From contig NZ_CP118100.1 of the NCBI RefSeq assembly GCF_028747645.1, positions 372,001 to 436,000 of the forward strand: a stretch of DNA of 64,000 bases, written 5' to 3'. Positions 27,262-36,142 of the stretch are shown in pieces (positions within the stretch are counted from its first letter, which is position 1; each line of letters starts with the position of its first letter). The DNA is from Microbacterium esteraromaticum. GTDB lineage: Bacteria; Actinomycetota; Actinomycetes; Actinomycetales; Microbacteriaceae. The notes beneath the pieces were generated by a model that did not search any database, was not told the origin of the DNA, and saw nothing but the letters and a program-made list of their open reading frames with translations. The position numbers were made by a program, and so were the translations under genes.

Positions 27262-28730
27262 TCTGGGAGATCGACGACGGCGCGAAGGCCATCGAGGGGC
27301 TTGACGCGTACGGCCGCGCCGACCCCGCCTACGCCGCCGCGCTGGGGCTGCGCCCCGCGCCGGGCGGGCGCCGCGCCCTGGCCGCACTGATCGAGGTGTG
27401 CATTCTGCTGGTGCTGGCACTCCCCGGTGTGCTGGCGATGGCACCGGTCGCCGTGCGGGTGGCGTCGGGCGATGCCGACCTGGAGCGGATGCTGGCGCGG
27501 GCCGAGTTCGCATGGCCGATCACGGCGATGATCATCTCGAGCGTCCTGGTGACGATCTTCGTCGTGGTGCAGCTGTTGCTGCACGGCCGTAAGGGTGTCA
27601 CGGTCGGCAAGGCTCTCTGCGGCATCCGCACGGTGAACGTGCGCACGCTGGAGCGCCCCGGGTTCTGGCGCGGCGCCGTCGTGCGGTACCTGGTGCTGAG
27701 CGCGTCGTTCCTGATCCCGCTGCTCGGACCTCTGCTCGTCGTAGCGTTCTCGCCGCTGTTCGACAGTGAGCGCCGCGGTCGCGGCTGGCTCGACCAGGCG
27801 GCGGCGACTTGGCTGGTCGACACCCGGCAGGGGCTGAACCCCTACGACGTCAAGCGCATGCGCATCGCCCGCAAGACGCTGAGGACCCCGGAGCACAGCC
27901 AGAAGCCCGCGCTGCCGTCGCTGGCGACACCGGTGGACCGCGATGCGCCGTCCGAGTACATCCCCACGGGACGATTCTCGGGCGGAGTGATCGGCGCGCA
28001 CCGCACCGCCTCCGCCCCGCGGACGGGGGAGGCCGGTGCGATCCCGCCGGGCGCGCCGGCCCCTGTATCCACGGACGCTGTCTCCGCGGCCCCGGTCTTG
28101 TCGGATTCTGGGGCGGGCTTCGCACCCGCCGCACCGTCGGGGATGGTGGATGCTGTACCCCCGCCGCTCGCATCGGGGCAGCTTCTGGACTCGTTCGCCT
28201 CGCGGGCATCCGATGCGCCGGCACCGGCAATGCCTGCCGCTGCGCCGATTACACCGACCGCCGCGCCCGCTGCGCCACCCGCCCCGGTGCCGGCACCCGC
28301 CCCGGTGCCGGCACCCGCCCCGGCGCCGGCACCCGCCGTGGCCAGTCCTGCCGAGGCCGCGTCTGCAGCATCCGACCCCACGCCGAGCGGTGCGGTCAGC
28401 GCCGCCCGCGCCGTGCTCGTTCTCGACACCGGCGTACGCGTCGAGGTGCGCGGCGCGACACTGCTCGGTCGCGGCCCCGCACCGGTCGCGGGCGAGGGGC
28501 CGGTGCAACTTGTGCCGGTGCCCGACGACACGCTCTCGGTCTCCAAGACCCACCTGGCGTTCCTGCCCGCACGGCGGGGAGTGCTCGTCGTCGACCGAGG
28601 ATCCACCAACGGCAGCAGCCTGCTGCGCGCCGGCGGCGAGATCCCGCTGACACCCGGAGACCCGACACCACTGCAGACCGGCGACATCGTGCGCTTCGGC
28701 GATCGCTCGCTGAGCGTCGAGCGCGCATGA
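27258..28730 (+). CDS. RDD-FHA fusion membrane protein 2
   Basis: 490 residues from GTG at 27258 (GAAGGAG ribosome site, 4-bp overlap with the previous stop). RDD domain with three or four membrane helices (about 40-190; the GKQ-like block is GKALCGIRTVN), a 170-residue Ala/Pro linker, and a C-terminal FHA domain with LLGRGPA, LSVSKTHLAF and STNGSSLL. Paralogue of 21395-22711 with the same order of parts. The linker contains an exact 18-bp tandem repeat (28281-28334) and should vary in length between strains. Confidence 0.87.
   Translation: MIWEIDDGAKAIEGLDAYGRADPAYAAALGLRPAPGGRRALAALIEVCILLVLALPGVLAMAPVAVRVASGDADLERMLARAEFAWPITAMIISSVLVTIFVVVQLLLHGRKGVTVGKALCGIRTVNVRTLERPGFWRGAVVRYLVLSASFLIPLLGPLLVVAFSPLFDSERRGRGWLDQAAATWLVDTRQGLNPYDVKRMRIARKTLRTPEHSQKPALPSLATPVDRDAPSEYIPTGRFSGGVIGAHRTASAPRTGEAGAIPPGAPAPVSTDAVSAAPVLSDSGAGFAPAAPSGMVDAVPPPLASGQLLDSFASRASDAPAPAMPAAAPITPTAAPAAPPAPVPAPAPVPAPAPAPAPAVASPAEAASAASDPTPSGAVSAARAVLVLDTGVRVEVRGATLLGRGPAPVAGEGPVQLVPVPDDTLSVSKTHLAFLPARRGVLVVDRGSTNGSSLLRAGGEIPLTPGDPTPLQTGDIVRFGDRSLSVERA
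28281..28334 (+). repeat. 18-bp tandem repeat, three units, in the RDD-FHA linker
   Basis: GCCCCGGTGCCGGCACCC three times (one base differs in the third unit), encoding APVPAP repeats. In frame, so slippage would change linker length without breaking the gene. Confidence 0.9.
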
Positions 28731-28755
28731 CAATCGTGAAGATCCAGGAGAACCG

Positions 28756-31700
28756 ATGAGGGTCAAGCTCACCCTGCGCCGGCCCGGCGCACCGCTGACG
28801 GACATCGTCATCATGGCCGATTCGACAGCGACGGTCGCCGACGTCGCGGGGCAGATCGCCACCGCTGACCCCCAGCGCACCATCGCCAGCCGCGACGGCG
28901 ATGTGCTGAGCCTCGCCGTCGCACCGCCGACGAGCGATGATCTGGTCACGCTGAACCCCGACCTGCTGATCGGCGACGCCCCGGTCGGCTCGGGCTTTCT
29001 CACCGAGATCGTCAACCTCGGGCCGAATCGCGCGGCAACCGCCCCGACGAGCAACCGACCCGCAGCGCTGCTCACCGTGCTCTCCGGGCCGGCGGCGGGG
29101 CAGGAGTTCCCGCTGCCGGTGGGGCACTTCTTCATCGGGCGCGATGCGGCCAGCGACGTCACCCTCAACGACCCGCTCGTCTCGAAGCGCCACGCCCGCA
29201 TCGAGGTCGCCCCGACCTTCGTCGAACTTGTCGACCTGAACTCGGCCAACGGCATCCTCGTCGACGGCGGACTCGTGCAGCGACTGCGTGTGATCCCCGG
29301 GCAGAGCTTCACGATCGGCGACTGCGAGCTCGTCCTGCGCCTCGTCGGTGACTTCGACGGCTCGGCCGAGACCGACCCGGTGCTCGAGCGCGGTGGCGCA
29401 CTGCTGTTCAACCGCAGCCCCCGTGTCGAGGAACGCTACGTGGGCGACGACCTGCCCGAGCCGCGCTACCCGAAAGACCAGGTGCAGCGGCTGTTCCCCT
29501 GGCCGATGCTCATCGCGCCGATCCTGCTGGGCGCGGCGATGTTCTTCATCTTCGACAGCCCACGCTCGCTGCTGATCATGGTGATGTCGCCGATGATGAT
29601 GTTCGGCAACTTCATCTCGCAGCGCACACACATCGGCCAGCGACTGCGCAAAGAAGTCGAATCGTTCGAAGAGCAGTTCGAGCGGCTCGAAGAGAAGCTG
29701 TACCACGCGCATCCTCATGAGCGTGAGGTTCGTCAGAACGAGGTGCCCGCCGTCGCCGTCGTGTTCGACGAGGCCATGCGTCTGGGACCCCTGCTGTGGA
29801 CCCGACGACCCGAGCACTGGAACTTCCTCGCGGTGCGTCTCGGGGTGAGCGAAGACCTCGCACGGACGCGCATCAAGCGGGCGGAGACGCCCGAGGCGCT
29901 GGTGGAGTACGTCGAGCGCGTCGACCGCCTCGAAGAGCGCTACAAGATGATCGGTGACGTGCCGATCCTCGAATCGCTGCAGAGCGTGGGGTCGATCGGC
30001 GTCGCCGGACCCACCTCTGTGGCGAGCGATGCCCTGCGCGGACTGGCCGTGCAGCTGTTCGGCATGCACTCGCCCAATGAACTCGTCGCGGTCGCCCTCA
30101 CCGAACCCGGCTGGGCTCAGGAACTCGACTGGCTCAAGTGGCTTCCGCACACCTCCAGCGAACGCAACCCGTTCAAGGACGTGCCGCTGGCCGATTCGGC
30201 ATCAACCGGCACAGCCCTGCTGAGCGGGCTCGAAGAGCTGATCATGCGCCGAGCCAAGGCAGCGAGCTCGCCCCGCCCGCCCTACGGCGACGACTGGGAT
30301 CCGACGTACTTCGGCACCGACGTCAAGCGCGCGGCCGAGGAAGCGAGCTTTCCCGGGCAGACGGCCGTGCTCGTCATCGTCACAGGAGACGCCCCCGTCG
30401 ACCGCGCCCGCCTCACGCAGATCCTCGAGCGCGGGGCCGACGTGGGCGTGTATGCCCTGTTCGTGGCGCCGGTCGTCGAAGCGCTCCCCGCGGCGTGCCG
30501 GAGCTTCATCGATGTCACCGGCGGACTCGCGGATGCCACCGTCGGCACGGTGCGCAACGGCGTCGACTACCAGCAGGTGCAGGTCGAGGGCGTCTCGCAC
30601 GCGTACATGACGATGCTCGCCAAGCGGCTCGCGCCCGTGGTCGATTCCAGCACCGTCATCGAAGACTCCTCAGACATCCCGGGCTCGGTGATGTTCCTCT
30701 CGCTGGTCGGCTCGGATGTGGCATCCGACCCCGCCGCGGTCATCGACCGCTGGCGACAGAACAACACGATCATCGACCGCTCGGGCAAACCTCAGCCGCG
30801 CCTGAAGAAGGCCGGCACCCTGCGCGCGATCATCGGGCAGTCGCAGACCGACGCCATGACGCTGGATCTGCGCACCCAGGGCCCGCACGCCCTGGTCGGC
30901 GGTACCACGGGTGCGGGAAAGAGCGAGTTCCTGCAGGCGTGGGTGCTCGGCATGGCCGCGGCGCACAGCCCCGACCGTGTCACGTTCCTGTTCGTGGACT
31001 ACAAGGGTGGTTCGGCCTTCGCCGACTGCGTCGACCTGCCGCACACGGTGGGCCTGGTCACCGACCTGAGCCCGCATCTCGTGCGCCGGGCGCTCACCAG
31101 CCTGCGTGCCGAGCTGCACCACCGTGAGCACTTGTTCAACCGCAAGAAGGCCAAGGACCTGCTCGAGCTCGAGAAGCGGCGCGACCCCGAGACGCCGCCC
31201 GCGCTGGTGCTCGTCATCGACGAGTTCGCCGCGCTCGCCGGGGAGGTGCCGGAGTTCGTCGATGGCGTCGTCGACATCGCCCAGCGCGGCCGGTCTCTCG
31301 GCATCCACCTGATCATGGCGACGCAACGGCCCGCCGGCGTCATCAAAGACAACCTGCGCGCCAACACCAACCTGCGCGTCGCACTGCGCATGGCCGACGA
31401 GTCGGACTCGAAGGATGTCGTCGACGACCCGATCGCCGCGTCGTTCCCCCCGTCGATCCCGGGGCGCGGTATCGCGAAGACCGGGCCGGGGCGGCTGGTG
31501 CCGTTCCAGTCGGCGTACGCCGGCGGCTGGACCACCGACGAGGAGCAGGTCGCCGAGGTGAAGGTCGCCGAGTTGCGCTTCGGATCCACCCAGTTGTGGG
31601 AGGCCGAGCAGGAGCCGGAGTCCGACTCGCACGATGAGGATCTCGGACCCACCGATCAGAAGCGCATCGTCGCGTCGCTCGTGAAGGCCGCATCGCAGGC

Positions 31701-33264
31701 CGGCATCCCGGCGCCGCGCCGCCCCTGGCTGGACGACCTCGAGCACGCCGTCGACCTGCGTGATCTGCCGTTGCGCGGCGACGGCGAGATCGTGCTCGGC
31801 AAGACGGACGTCCCGGCGCGGCAGCTGCAGGAGCCGACGTACTTCGTGCCCGATAAGGACGGCTCGTTGCTGATCTACGGCACCAGCGGATCGGGAAAGT
31901 CGACCGTGCTTCGCACGATGGCGACCGCGGCCGGTCACGACCCGGCGTCGCACGTCGAGGTGTACGGGCTCGACTTCGGGTCGGGGGCGCTGCGCGCGCT
32001 CGAAGTGCTGCCGCACGTCGGCTCGATCATCGCCGGCGACGATGCGGAGCGTGTGCAGCGCGTCCTGCGCTCGCTCGCGCGCGTGCTCGACGAGCGCGGC
32101 AAGCGCTTCAGTGCGGCGAATGCTGCGAACCTCACCGAGTACCGTGAGCTGACCGGGCGCGACGAGTCGCGCATCCTGCTGCTCATCGACGGATTCGCGC
32201 AGTTCCGTTCCGAATGGGAGTCGACGACCGCGCGGATGCCGTTCTACCAGACGTTCATGCGGATTCTCGGCGAGGGGCGACCGCTCGGTGTGCACGTGGT
32301 CGCCACCGCCGATCGTTCCGGGTCGGTGCCGACGGCCGTCAGCGCGAACGTCTCGCGACGCGTCGTGCTGCGTCTTGCCGAGGAGTCCGCGTACGGCATG
32401 CTCAACGTGCCGAAGGATGTGCTCGATGAGCGCTCCGCGCCCGGACGGGCGATCGTCGACGGTCTCGAGACGCAGATCGCCACGCTGGGTGGAACGCCGA
32501 ATGTGGCGGAGCAGACCAAGCTGCTTGAGAAGCTCGCCGCCGACCTGCGGGCGGCCGGTGCCCGCGAGGTCGCCGAGATCGGCGCACTGCCGACCAGGCT
32601 CTCGGCGCGCGAGCTGCCGGACCGCGTCGGGGAGTTCCCGGTGCTCGGTGTGGCCGAGGACACCCTGGCCGCGCGGGACTTCGATCCGGTGGGAACGTTC
32701 GTGGTGGCGGGCCCTCCGCTGTCGGGCAAGACGAACGCGCTCAAGGCGATGGTCACGTCGATGCGCCGCTTCGACCCCGAGGTGAAGCTGTTCCACTTCG
32801 GCGGTCGACGGGCACAGCTGAAGGACTGGGCCGACTGGACCCGCAGTGCGGTCACGCCGGATGCCGCCAAGGAGCTGGCGAAGGAGATCGCCGAGCTCGT
32901 CGCCGACGAGTCGATCCCGATGCGGCTGATGATCGTCATCGAGGATGTGCCGCAGTTCGCCGACAGTCCCGCCGAGCGCGACATGAAGGCGATGTTCCAG
33001 GCGATAGGCCGCAGCGATCACTTTCTCGTCGGCGATGCGGATGTCACGCAGGTCACCAGTGGGTTCGGATTCATCGGTGACTTCAAGTCCGGCCGCAAGG
33101 GCATCATCCTCAAGCCCGACGCCTTCGACGGTGACTCGGTGTTCAAGGTGCCGTTCCCGAAGGTCAAGCGCACCGACTTCCCCGAAGGTCGAGGCATCTT
33201 CGTGCAGGCCGGCCGCCAGGTGACGGTGCAGATGCCGCTCATCGAGGGGGAGCGGCTGGGATGA
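28756..33264 (+). CDS. EssC/EccC-like FtsK-SpoIIIE secretion ATPase with N-terminal FHA domain
   Basis: 1502-residue motor of a type VII-like secretion system. It starts with a ubiquitin-like domain (1-80) and an FHA domain (about 103-200: FFIGRDAASDV, VSKRHARIEV, NSANGILV). Two membrane helices follow (about 247-288), then three FtsK-type ATPase domains. Walker A1 is GGTTGAGKS (K722) with Walker B LVLVIDEFAAL. Walker A2 is GTSGSGKS (K1048) with a degenerate Walker B (LLLIDGF). Walker A3 is GPPLSGKT (K1325) with IVIEDV. FHA at the N-terminus is typical of Firmicutes EssC, not of mycobacterial EccC. AGGAG ribosome site, 25 bp after the previous gene. No EccB, EccD, EccE or mycosin gene is in the window. 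Confidence 0.93.
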   Translation: MRVKLTLRRPGAPLTDIVIMADSTATVADVAGQIATADPQRTIASRDGDVLSLAVAPPTSDDLVTLNPDLLIGDAPVGSGFLTEIVNLGPNRAATAPTSNRPAALLTVLSGPAAGQEFPLPVGHFFIGRDAASDVTLNDPLVSKRHARIEVAPTFVELVDLNSANGILVDGGLVQRLRVIPGQSFTIGDCELVLRLVGDFDGSAETDPVLERGGALLFNRSPRVEERYVGDDLPEPRYPKDQVQRLFPWPMLIAPILLGAAMFFIFDSPRSLLIMVMSPMMMFGNFISQRTHIGQRLRKEVESFEEQFERLEEKLYHAHPHEREVRQNEVPAVAVVFDEAMRLGPLLWTRRPEHWNFLAVRLGVSEDLARTRIKRAETPEALVEYVERVDRLEERYKMIGDVPILESLQSVGSIGVAGPTSVASDALRGLAVQLFGMHSPNELVAVALTEPGWAQELDWLKWLPHTSSERNPFKDVPLADSASTGTALLSGLEELIMRRAKAASSPRPPYGDDWDPTYFGTDVKRAAEEASFPGQTAVLVIVTGDAPVDRARLTQILERGADVGVYALFVAPVVEALPAACRSFIDVTGGLADATVGTVRNGVDYQQVQVEGVSHAYMTMLAKRLAPVVDSSTVIEDSSDIPGSVMFLSLVGSDVASDPAAVIDRWRQNNTIIDRSGKPQPRLKKAGTLRAIIGQSQTDAMTLDLRTQGPHALVGGTTGAGKSEFLQAWVLGMAAAHSPDRVTFLFVDYKGGSAFADCVDLPHTVGLVTDLSPHLVRRALTSLRAELHHREHLFNRKKAKDLLELEKRRDPETPPALVLVIDEFAALAGEVPEFVDGVVDIAQRGRSLGIHLIMATQRPAGVIKDNLRANTNLRVALRMADESDSKDVVDDPIAASFPPSIPGRGIAKTGPGRLVPFQSAYAGGWTTDEEQVAEVKVAELRFGSTQLWEAEQEPESDSHDEDLGPTDQKRIVASLVKAASQAGIPAPRRPWLDDLEHAVDLRDLPLRGDGEIVLGKTDVPARQLQEPTYFVPDKDGSLLIYGTSGSGKSTVLRTMATAAGHDPASHVEVYGLDFGSGALRALEVLPHVGSIIAGDDAERVQRVLRSLARVLDERGKRFSAANAANLTEYRELTGRDESRILLLIDGFAQFRSEWESTTARMPFYQTFMRILGEGRPLGVHVVATADRSGSVPTAVSANVSRRVVLRLAEESAYGMLNVPKDVLDERSAPGRAIVDGLETQIATLGGTPNVAEQTKLLEKLAADLRAAGAREVAEIGALPTRLSARELPDRVGEFPVLGVAEDTLAARDFDPVGTFVVAGPPLSGKTNALKAMVTSMRRFDPEVKLFHFGGRRAQLKDWADWTRSAVTPDAAKELAKEIAELVADESIPMRLMIVIEDVPQFADSPAERDMKAMFQAIGRSDHFLVGDADVTQVTSGFGFIGDFKSGRKGIILKPDAFDGDSVFKVPFPKVKRTDFPEGRGIFVQAGRQVTVQMPLIEGERLG

Positions 33265-33268
33265 CTCG

Positions 33269-33288
33269 GATGGGGAGTTCTCCCCATC
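33269..33288. promoter_or_regulatory. Locus operator, copy 2 (20-bp inverted repeat)
   Basis: Same 20 bases as at 10500 and 38660, 5 bp after the EssC-like stop. Its centre is about 31 bp before the TAGAGT box, near -43 relative to the expected start. It gives the first WXG-like module its own promoter. Confidence 0.8.
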
Positions 33289-33309
33289 GAGGGCACTGAC
33301 CGAATTTCG

Positions 33310-33315
33310 TAGAGT
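33310..33315 (+). promoter_or_regulatory. -10 box TAGAGT of the first WXG-like module
   Basis: TAGAGT 21 bp after operator copy 2; expected start near 33322, leaving a ~30-nt leader before ATG 33353. The -35 position falls on the operator's right edge and has no consensus. Confidence 0.5.
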
Positions 33316-33352
33316 GATTCAGCCGGACCAGGGGTCGGGCACCGGAGGAACC

Positions 33353-33673
33353 ATGGCATATGACGACATTGACATCCCGCTGCACAGCATGCAGGAGCTG
33401 GAGACAGCTCTGACGAACATCATCGCCGAGTTCGAGGGGACCGGGGGGCGAAGCGAGTCATTCGAGTCGGCGATCGGCAGCCCGCTCGGCAGATCGGAAC
33501 TGCGCTCTGAGGCGCAGCGCTTCGAAAAGGCGTGGAATGACAAGCGCGATACGTTGCGCGACCACCTCGCCGACCTCAAGACCCGCACCACTGACACGAA
33601 GAATGCCTGGCAGGACCTGGATCGCGAGCTTGCCACCGCATCAGAGGTCTCAGACGGAAACGACGGGAAATGA
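33353..33673 (+). CDS. WXG100-like small secreted protein A
   Basis: 106-residue all-helical protein; ATG 33353 with GGAGGA ribosome site. The central FEKAWNDKR holds the turn Trp but not a strict WXG. The segment from this Trp to the C-terminal WQDLDRELA aligns without gaps, over 34 positions, with the protein at 39353-39628 (shared Trp, Arg at +4, Leu at +7 and +11, aromatic at +25, DLD at +27, Ala at +33). Such proteins are dimeric substrates or co-substrates of type VII secretion. Its position directly behind the EssC-like ATPase and before a large substrate-like protein (4-bp overlap) supports that. No classical YxxxD/E tail. Confidence 0.75.
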   Translation: MAYDDIDIPLHSMQELETALTNIIAEFEGTGGRSESFESAIGSPLGRSELRSEAQRFEKAWNDKRDTLRDHLADLKTRTTDTKNAWQDLDRELATASEVSDGNDGK

Positions 33674-34956
33674 CGCAGAACGGTCCGCACTACCGCGCAC
33701 ACGCCATGCCGCCGACACCTGGGGGCGGGCACGACCTCGTCACCATCTACGGTGAAGCCGATGACATCATCAGTAGGGGCAGGGAGATGGTCGCCCTCGG
33801 CGATCAGATGCAGAAGGCAGCGAACACGCTGAAGCATCTCGCTGACGGCACTGTCGGCAAGGGGCTGTCGATCGACAAGCTTCAGGAGAGCGCTGAGGGC
33901 GTCTACGCCGACCTCAAGAAGGCCGGCATCCGATACTCGCCGAGCGGCGAGGTGATCACCGCGTACGGCGAGGCTCTGACCACCGTGCAAACGCCGATCG
34001 TCACGATCGTGTCGAACTGCGAGTCGCTGTGGCACACGGTGCGCACCGCGTCGACCGCGCTCGATGAGGCCGAGAACGCGGGCGACGACACGGCAGCGCT
34101 TCAGACGGCATTCGACGAGGCGGTGTGGGCCTGGAACGCGGAGGCGCGCAGATACAACGCTCACTACGACACGTGGAGCGCCGCGTACGAGAACGCCCGA
34201 TCAGGGCTGCAGGACGCCAATGACAATGGTGTCGAGGACTCGCTCCTGGACAACATGCTTCCAGCGCTGGACGTCATCTCCGTGGTGCTGACCTGGGCGG
34301 GCATCGCTCTGGCCATCGCCGCCTGCATCCTGGGCGGCCCGTTCATCCTCGCCGCCGCACTGGTCGGTCTCGCGGCTCTCGGCGTGACGCTACTGCGCGC
34401 CGCCGGCGGACGTGCGACCGGTGAGGACATCATGTGGGCCGCAGTCGGGGTATTCCCGTTCGGCAAGGCGTTCGGAGCGATCAAGGGTGTGGCCGCTACG
34501 TCCGGCTTCGTGGGTCGCTTCTCCGCCGCCGGCCGAGGGGGACTCTCGATGCTCGGCGACGTCTTCGGGCTCGGCGGCGGTTCCAGCATCCGATCGCTGA
34601 ACGGCCTGCTCAGCAGGGGGAACGTCGCAGAAGTCTTCCACGGATCCGGCGCCGTCAACCGCAACGGCAGCCGGGTGCTGCAGGAGTGGTTCTCGAACAC
34701 CGGCGGACCGAGCGTGTTCAACAGGCTGATGCAGGGCTTCGATGGTGCCACTGGTGCGCATCTTTCCGACGCGGCATCCACCCTCTCAAATAAAGCAGGA
34801 GACAACCTGATGCAGTTCCTCACCGGTCCGAACGGCAGCCAGCCGATCGCGGATCTGATGACGGCAGGTGGCGGGACAGTCGACAACGTGCTGAACTTCG
34901 TCGACGGCATGGGCAAGAGCGGCGCCGGCTTCGCACACGACATGGGCTGGACCTGA
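33670..34956 (+). CDS. Large type VII substrate-like protein (helical head, membrane-active middle)
   Basis: 428 residues. Residues 20-175 are helical and match the general pattern of the putative type VII secretion signal domain (GGGHDLVTIYGEADDIISRG ...). Two hydrophobic segments (about 198-245) follow, then a Gly/Ser-rich region and a C-terminal part without recognisable enzyme motifs. A pore-forming or membrane-embedded effector is possible, as is a structural wall-associated protein. ATGA overlap with the WXG-like gene suggests joint export. I do not recognise the C-terminal domain. Parallel to the WXG/large-protein pair at 39353-41197. Confidence 0.6.
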   Translation: MTQNGPHYRAHAMPPTPGGGHDLVTIYGEADDIISRGREMVALGDQMQKAANTLKHLADGTVGKGLSIDKLQESAEGVYADLKKAGIRYSPSGEVITAYGEALTTVQTPIVTIVSNCESLWHTVRTASTALDEAENAGDDTAALQTAFDEAVWAWNAEARRYNAHYDTWSAAYENARSGLQDANDNGVEDSLLDNMLPALDVISVVLTWAGIALAIAACILGGPFILAAALVGLAALGVTLLRAAGGRATGEDIMWAAVGVFPFGKAFGAIKGVAATSGFVGRFSAAGRGGLSMLGDVFGLGGGSSIRSLNGLLSRGNVAEVFHGSGAVNRNGSRVLQEWFSNTGGPSVFNRLMQGFDGATGAHLSDAASTLSNKAGDNLMQFLTGPNGSQPIADLMTAGGGTVDNVLNFVDGMGKSGAGFAHDMGWT

Positions 34957-35537
34957 TGCACGGATCGAGGGGCGACGTCGCCATCGAGGTCCCGTTCGAC
35001 GAGCACCTCTTCCTGGCAGTTCCCATCGAACTCCGCGGGCCCTCGGCCGACGGCACGCAGTGGGCGCGTGAGCAGATCGAGACGCTACAGGTGCAGCCCG
35101 ACCGGGTGTCCGACCTCAACGGCGTGATCGCGCAACTGGCCGGTCAGGCCTCGCTGCTGTCCCCGCAGGCATTCGCAGCGTTCTTGTTCTGCCCCAGCGG
35201 ACTCCCGGGGTCGGCGCTAGTTGAGGTCTTCATCGGACGCACCGAGCGCACCTCCTTGGCCGACGTGACCGTGTCCTACCCGGTGGCGCTGCCCCAGCGG
35301 GAGCATCCGATTTACTCGCCATCGTTCGGCACTGGGCGAGCCATCTCGTCGCTGTCGAAGCTTCCAGATGGCACCGCGCTGGGCCAGATCCGGTACCAGC
35401 ATCTGGATCACGGCATACTCGTGGACATGAGTGTCACCGCATCCGATCTGACCGCACTCGGCGCGGGCATGCCGGCTTTCGAAGCGCTGGTGAACGCGGT
35501 CTCCTGCCGCCCCGCTGACGCGGCGGCGCACGCATGA
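34956..35537 (+). CDS. Protein of unknown function, possible type VII accessory
   Basis: 193 residues, no signal or membrane segment, mixed alpha/beta. It starts with VPFDEHLFLAVPIELRG and ends with a helix MPAFEALVNAVSC. Layout (beta-rich middle, closing helix) loosely resembles the next gene and 41691-42347, so it may be a distant member of the same group; identity is too low to be sure by eye. 1-bp overlap with the substrate-like gene before it. A chaperone or immunity-like partner of that protein is a guess from position. Confidence 0.6.
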   Translation: MHGSRGDVAIEVPFDEHLFLAVPIELRGPSADGTQWAREQIETLQVQPDRVSDLNGVIAQLAGQASLLSPQAFAAFLFCPSGLPGSALVEVFIGRTERTSLADVTVSYPVALPQREHPIYSPSFGTGRAISSLSKLPDGTALGQIRYQHLDHGILVDMSVTASDLTALGAGMPAFEALVNAVSCRPADAAAHA

Positions 35538-36142
35538 CGTCGCTTCGCCAGCAGATTCTCGGTCTTCCCCAAGATCCCGGCATCCGGCTGCTGCTGCCGA
35601 GCGGCTGGGAGGCGCTTCCGCTGGACGACGAGCATGTGGCAGACCTCACGAAGCGACTTCGCCCGGTCTTCATGCGCGCGAATCGGCCCGATCTGGACGC
35701 ATACGTCTCGGGTCTGATCGACCGCTGGCTGACGGAGCTTCGGGCTCAGGGCGGTCTGTTCGCCATCCTCCCGAGCGACGTGGACACCGTCCTGCCGATG
35801 TCCTTGGTCGTCTCGGTCGTCGCCGAGCACGACGGCTCTCAGCTGGACGGCTGGGTGGCGAACCGCTTGCGCGGTGGGCGCGCGGAGTTCCTCGACGACG
35901 AGCAGAGCATCCTCACCTGGAGCGCGTCGACCCTCGGCACGGGTGAGATGTCCGGCACCGTGACTGATCAGTACAACTATCTGATCCCGGTGCCCCGCGC
36001 GGACCGACGCCGTGCACTGCTGCTCACCGGCTCGAACCTCGTGGCAGCGGATGCTCCGCAGGAAGACCCGGCGCGGGTGGCGGCGCAATCCCTGTACGAC
36101 GCAATCGCCCTGGCCATGGTCTGGGTCGACCAGGAGGCATGA
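35534..36142 (+). CDS. Unknown protein, paralogue of the protein at 41691
   Basis: 202 residues, soluble. Features shared with 41691-42347 in the same order: an opening IRLLLPSGW (there LRFRLPGRW), a middle LVVSVVAEHD strand (there VTLLVFEPAD), NYLIPVPRADRRRALLLTGS (there DYWVPVPASKRLLMARFST) and a closing long helix. Both lie two genes downstream of a large substrate-like gene. EspG-like chaperone or another cytosolic adaptor is a position-based guess; no known motif is present. Confidence 0.65.
   Translation: MTSLRQQILGLPQDPGIRLLLPSGWEALPLDDEHVADLTKRLRPVFMRANRPDLDAYVSGLIDRWLTELRAQGGLFAILPSDVDTVLPMSLVVSVVAEHDGSQLDGWVANRLRGGRAEFLDDEQSILTWSASTLGTGEMSGTVTDQYNYLIPVPRADRRRALLLTGSNLVAADAPQEDPARVAAQSLYDAIALAMVWVDQEA

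Noticed and set aside
30670..33021. 783-codon open frame on the minus strand across the EssC-like gene
   Set aside because: Antisense to three conserved ATPase domains; composition typical of a reverse-frame shadow.
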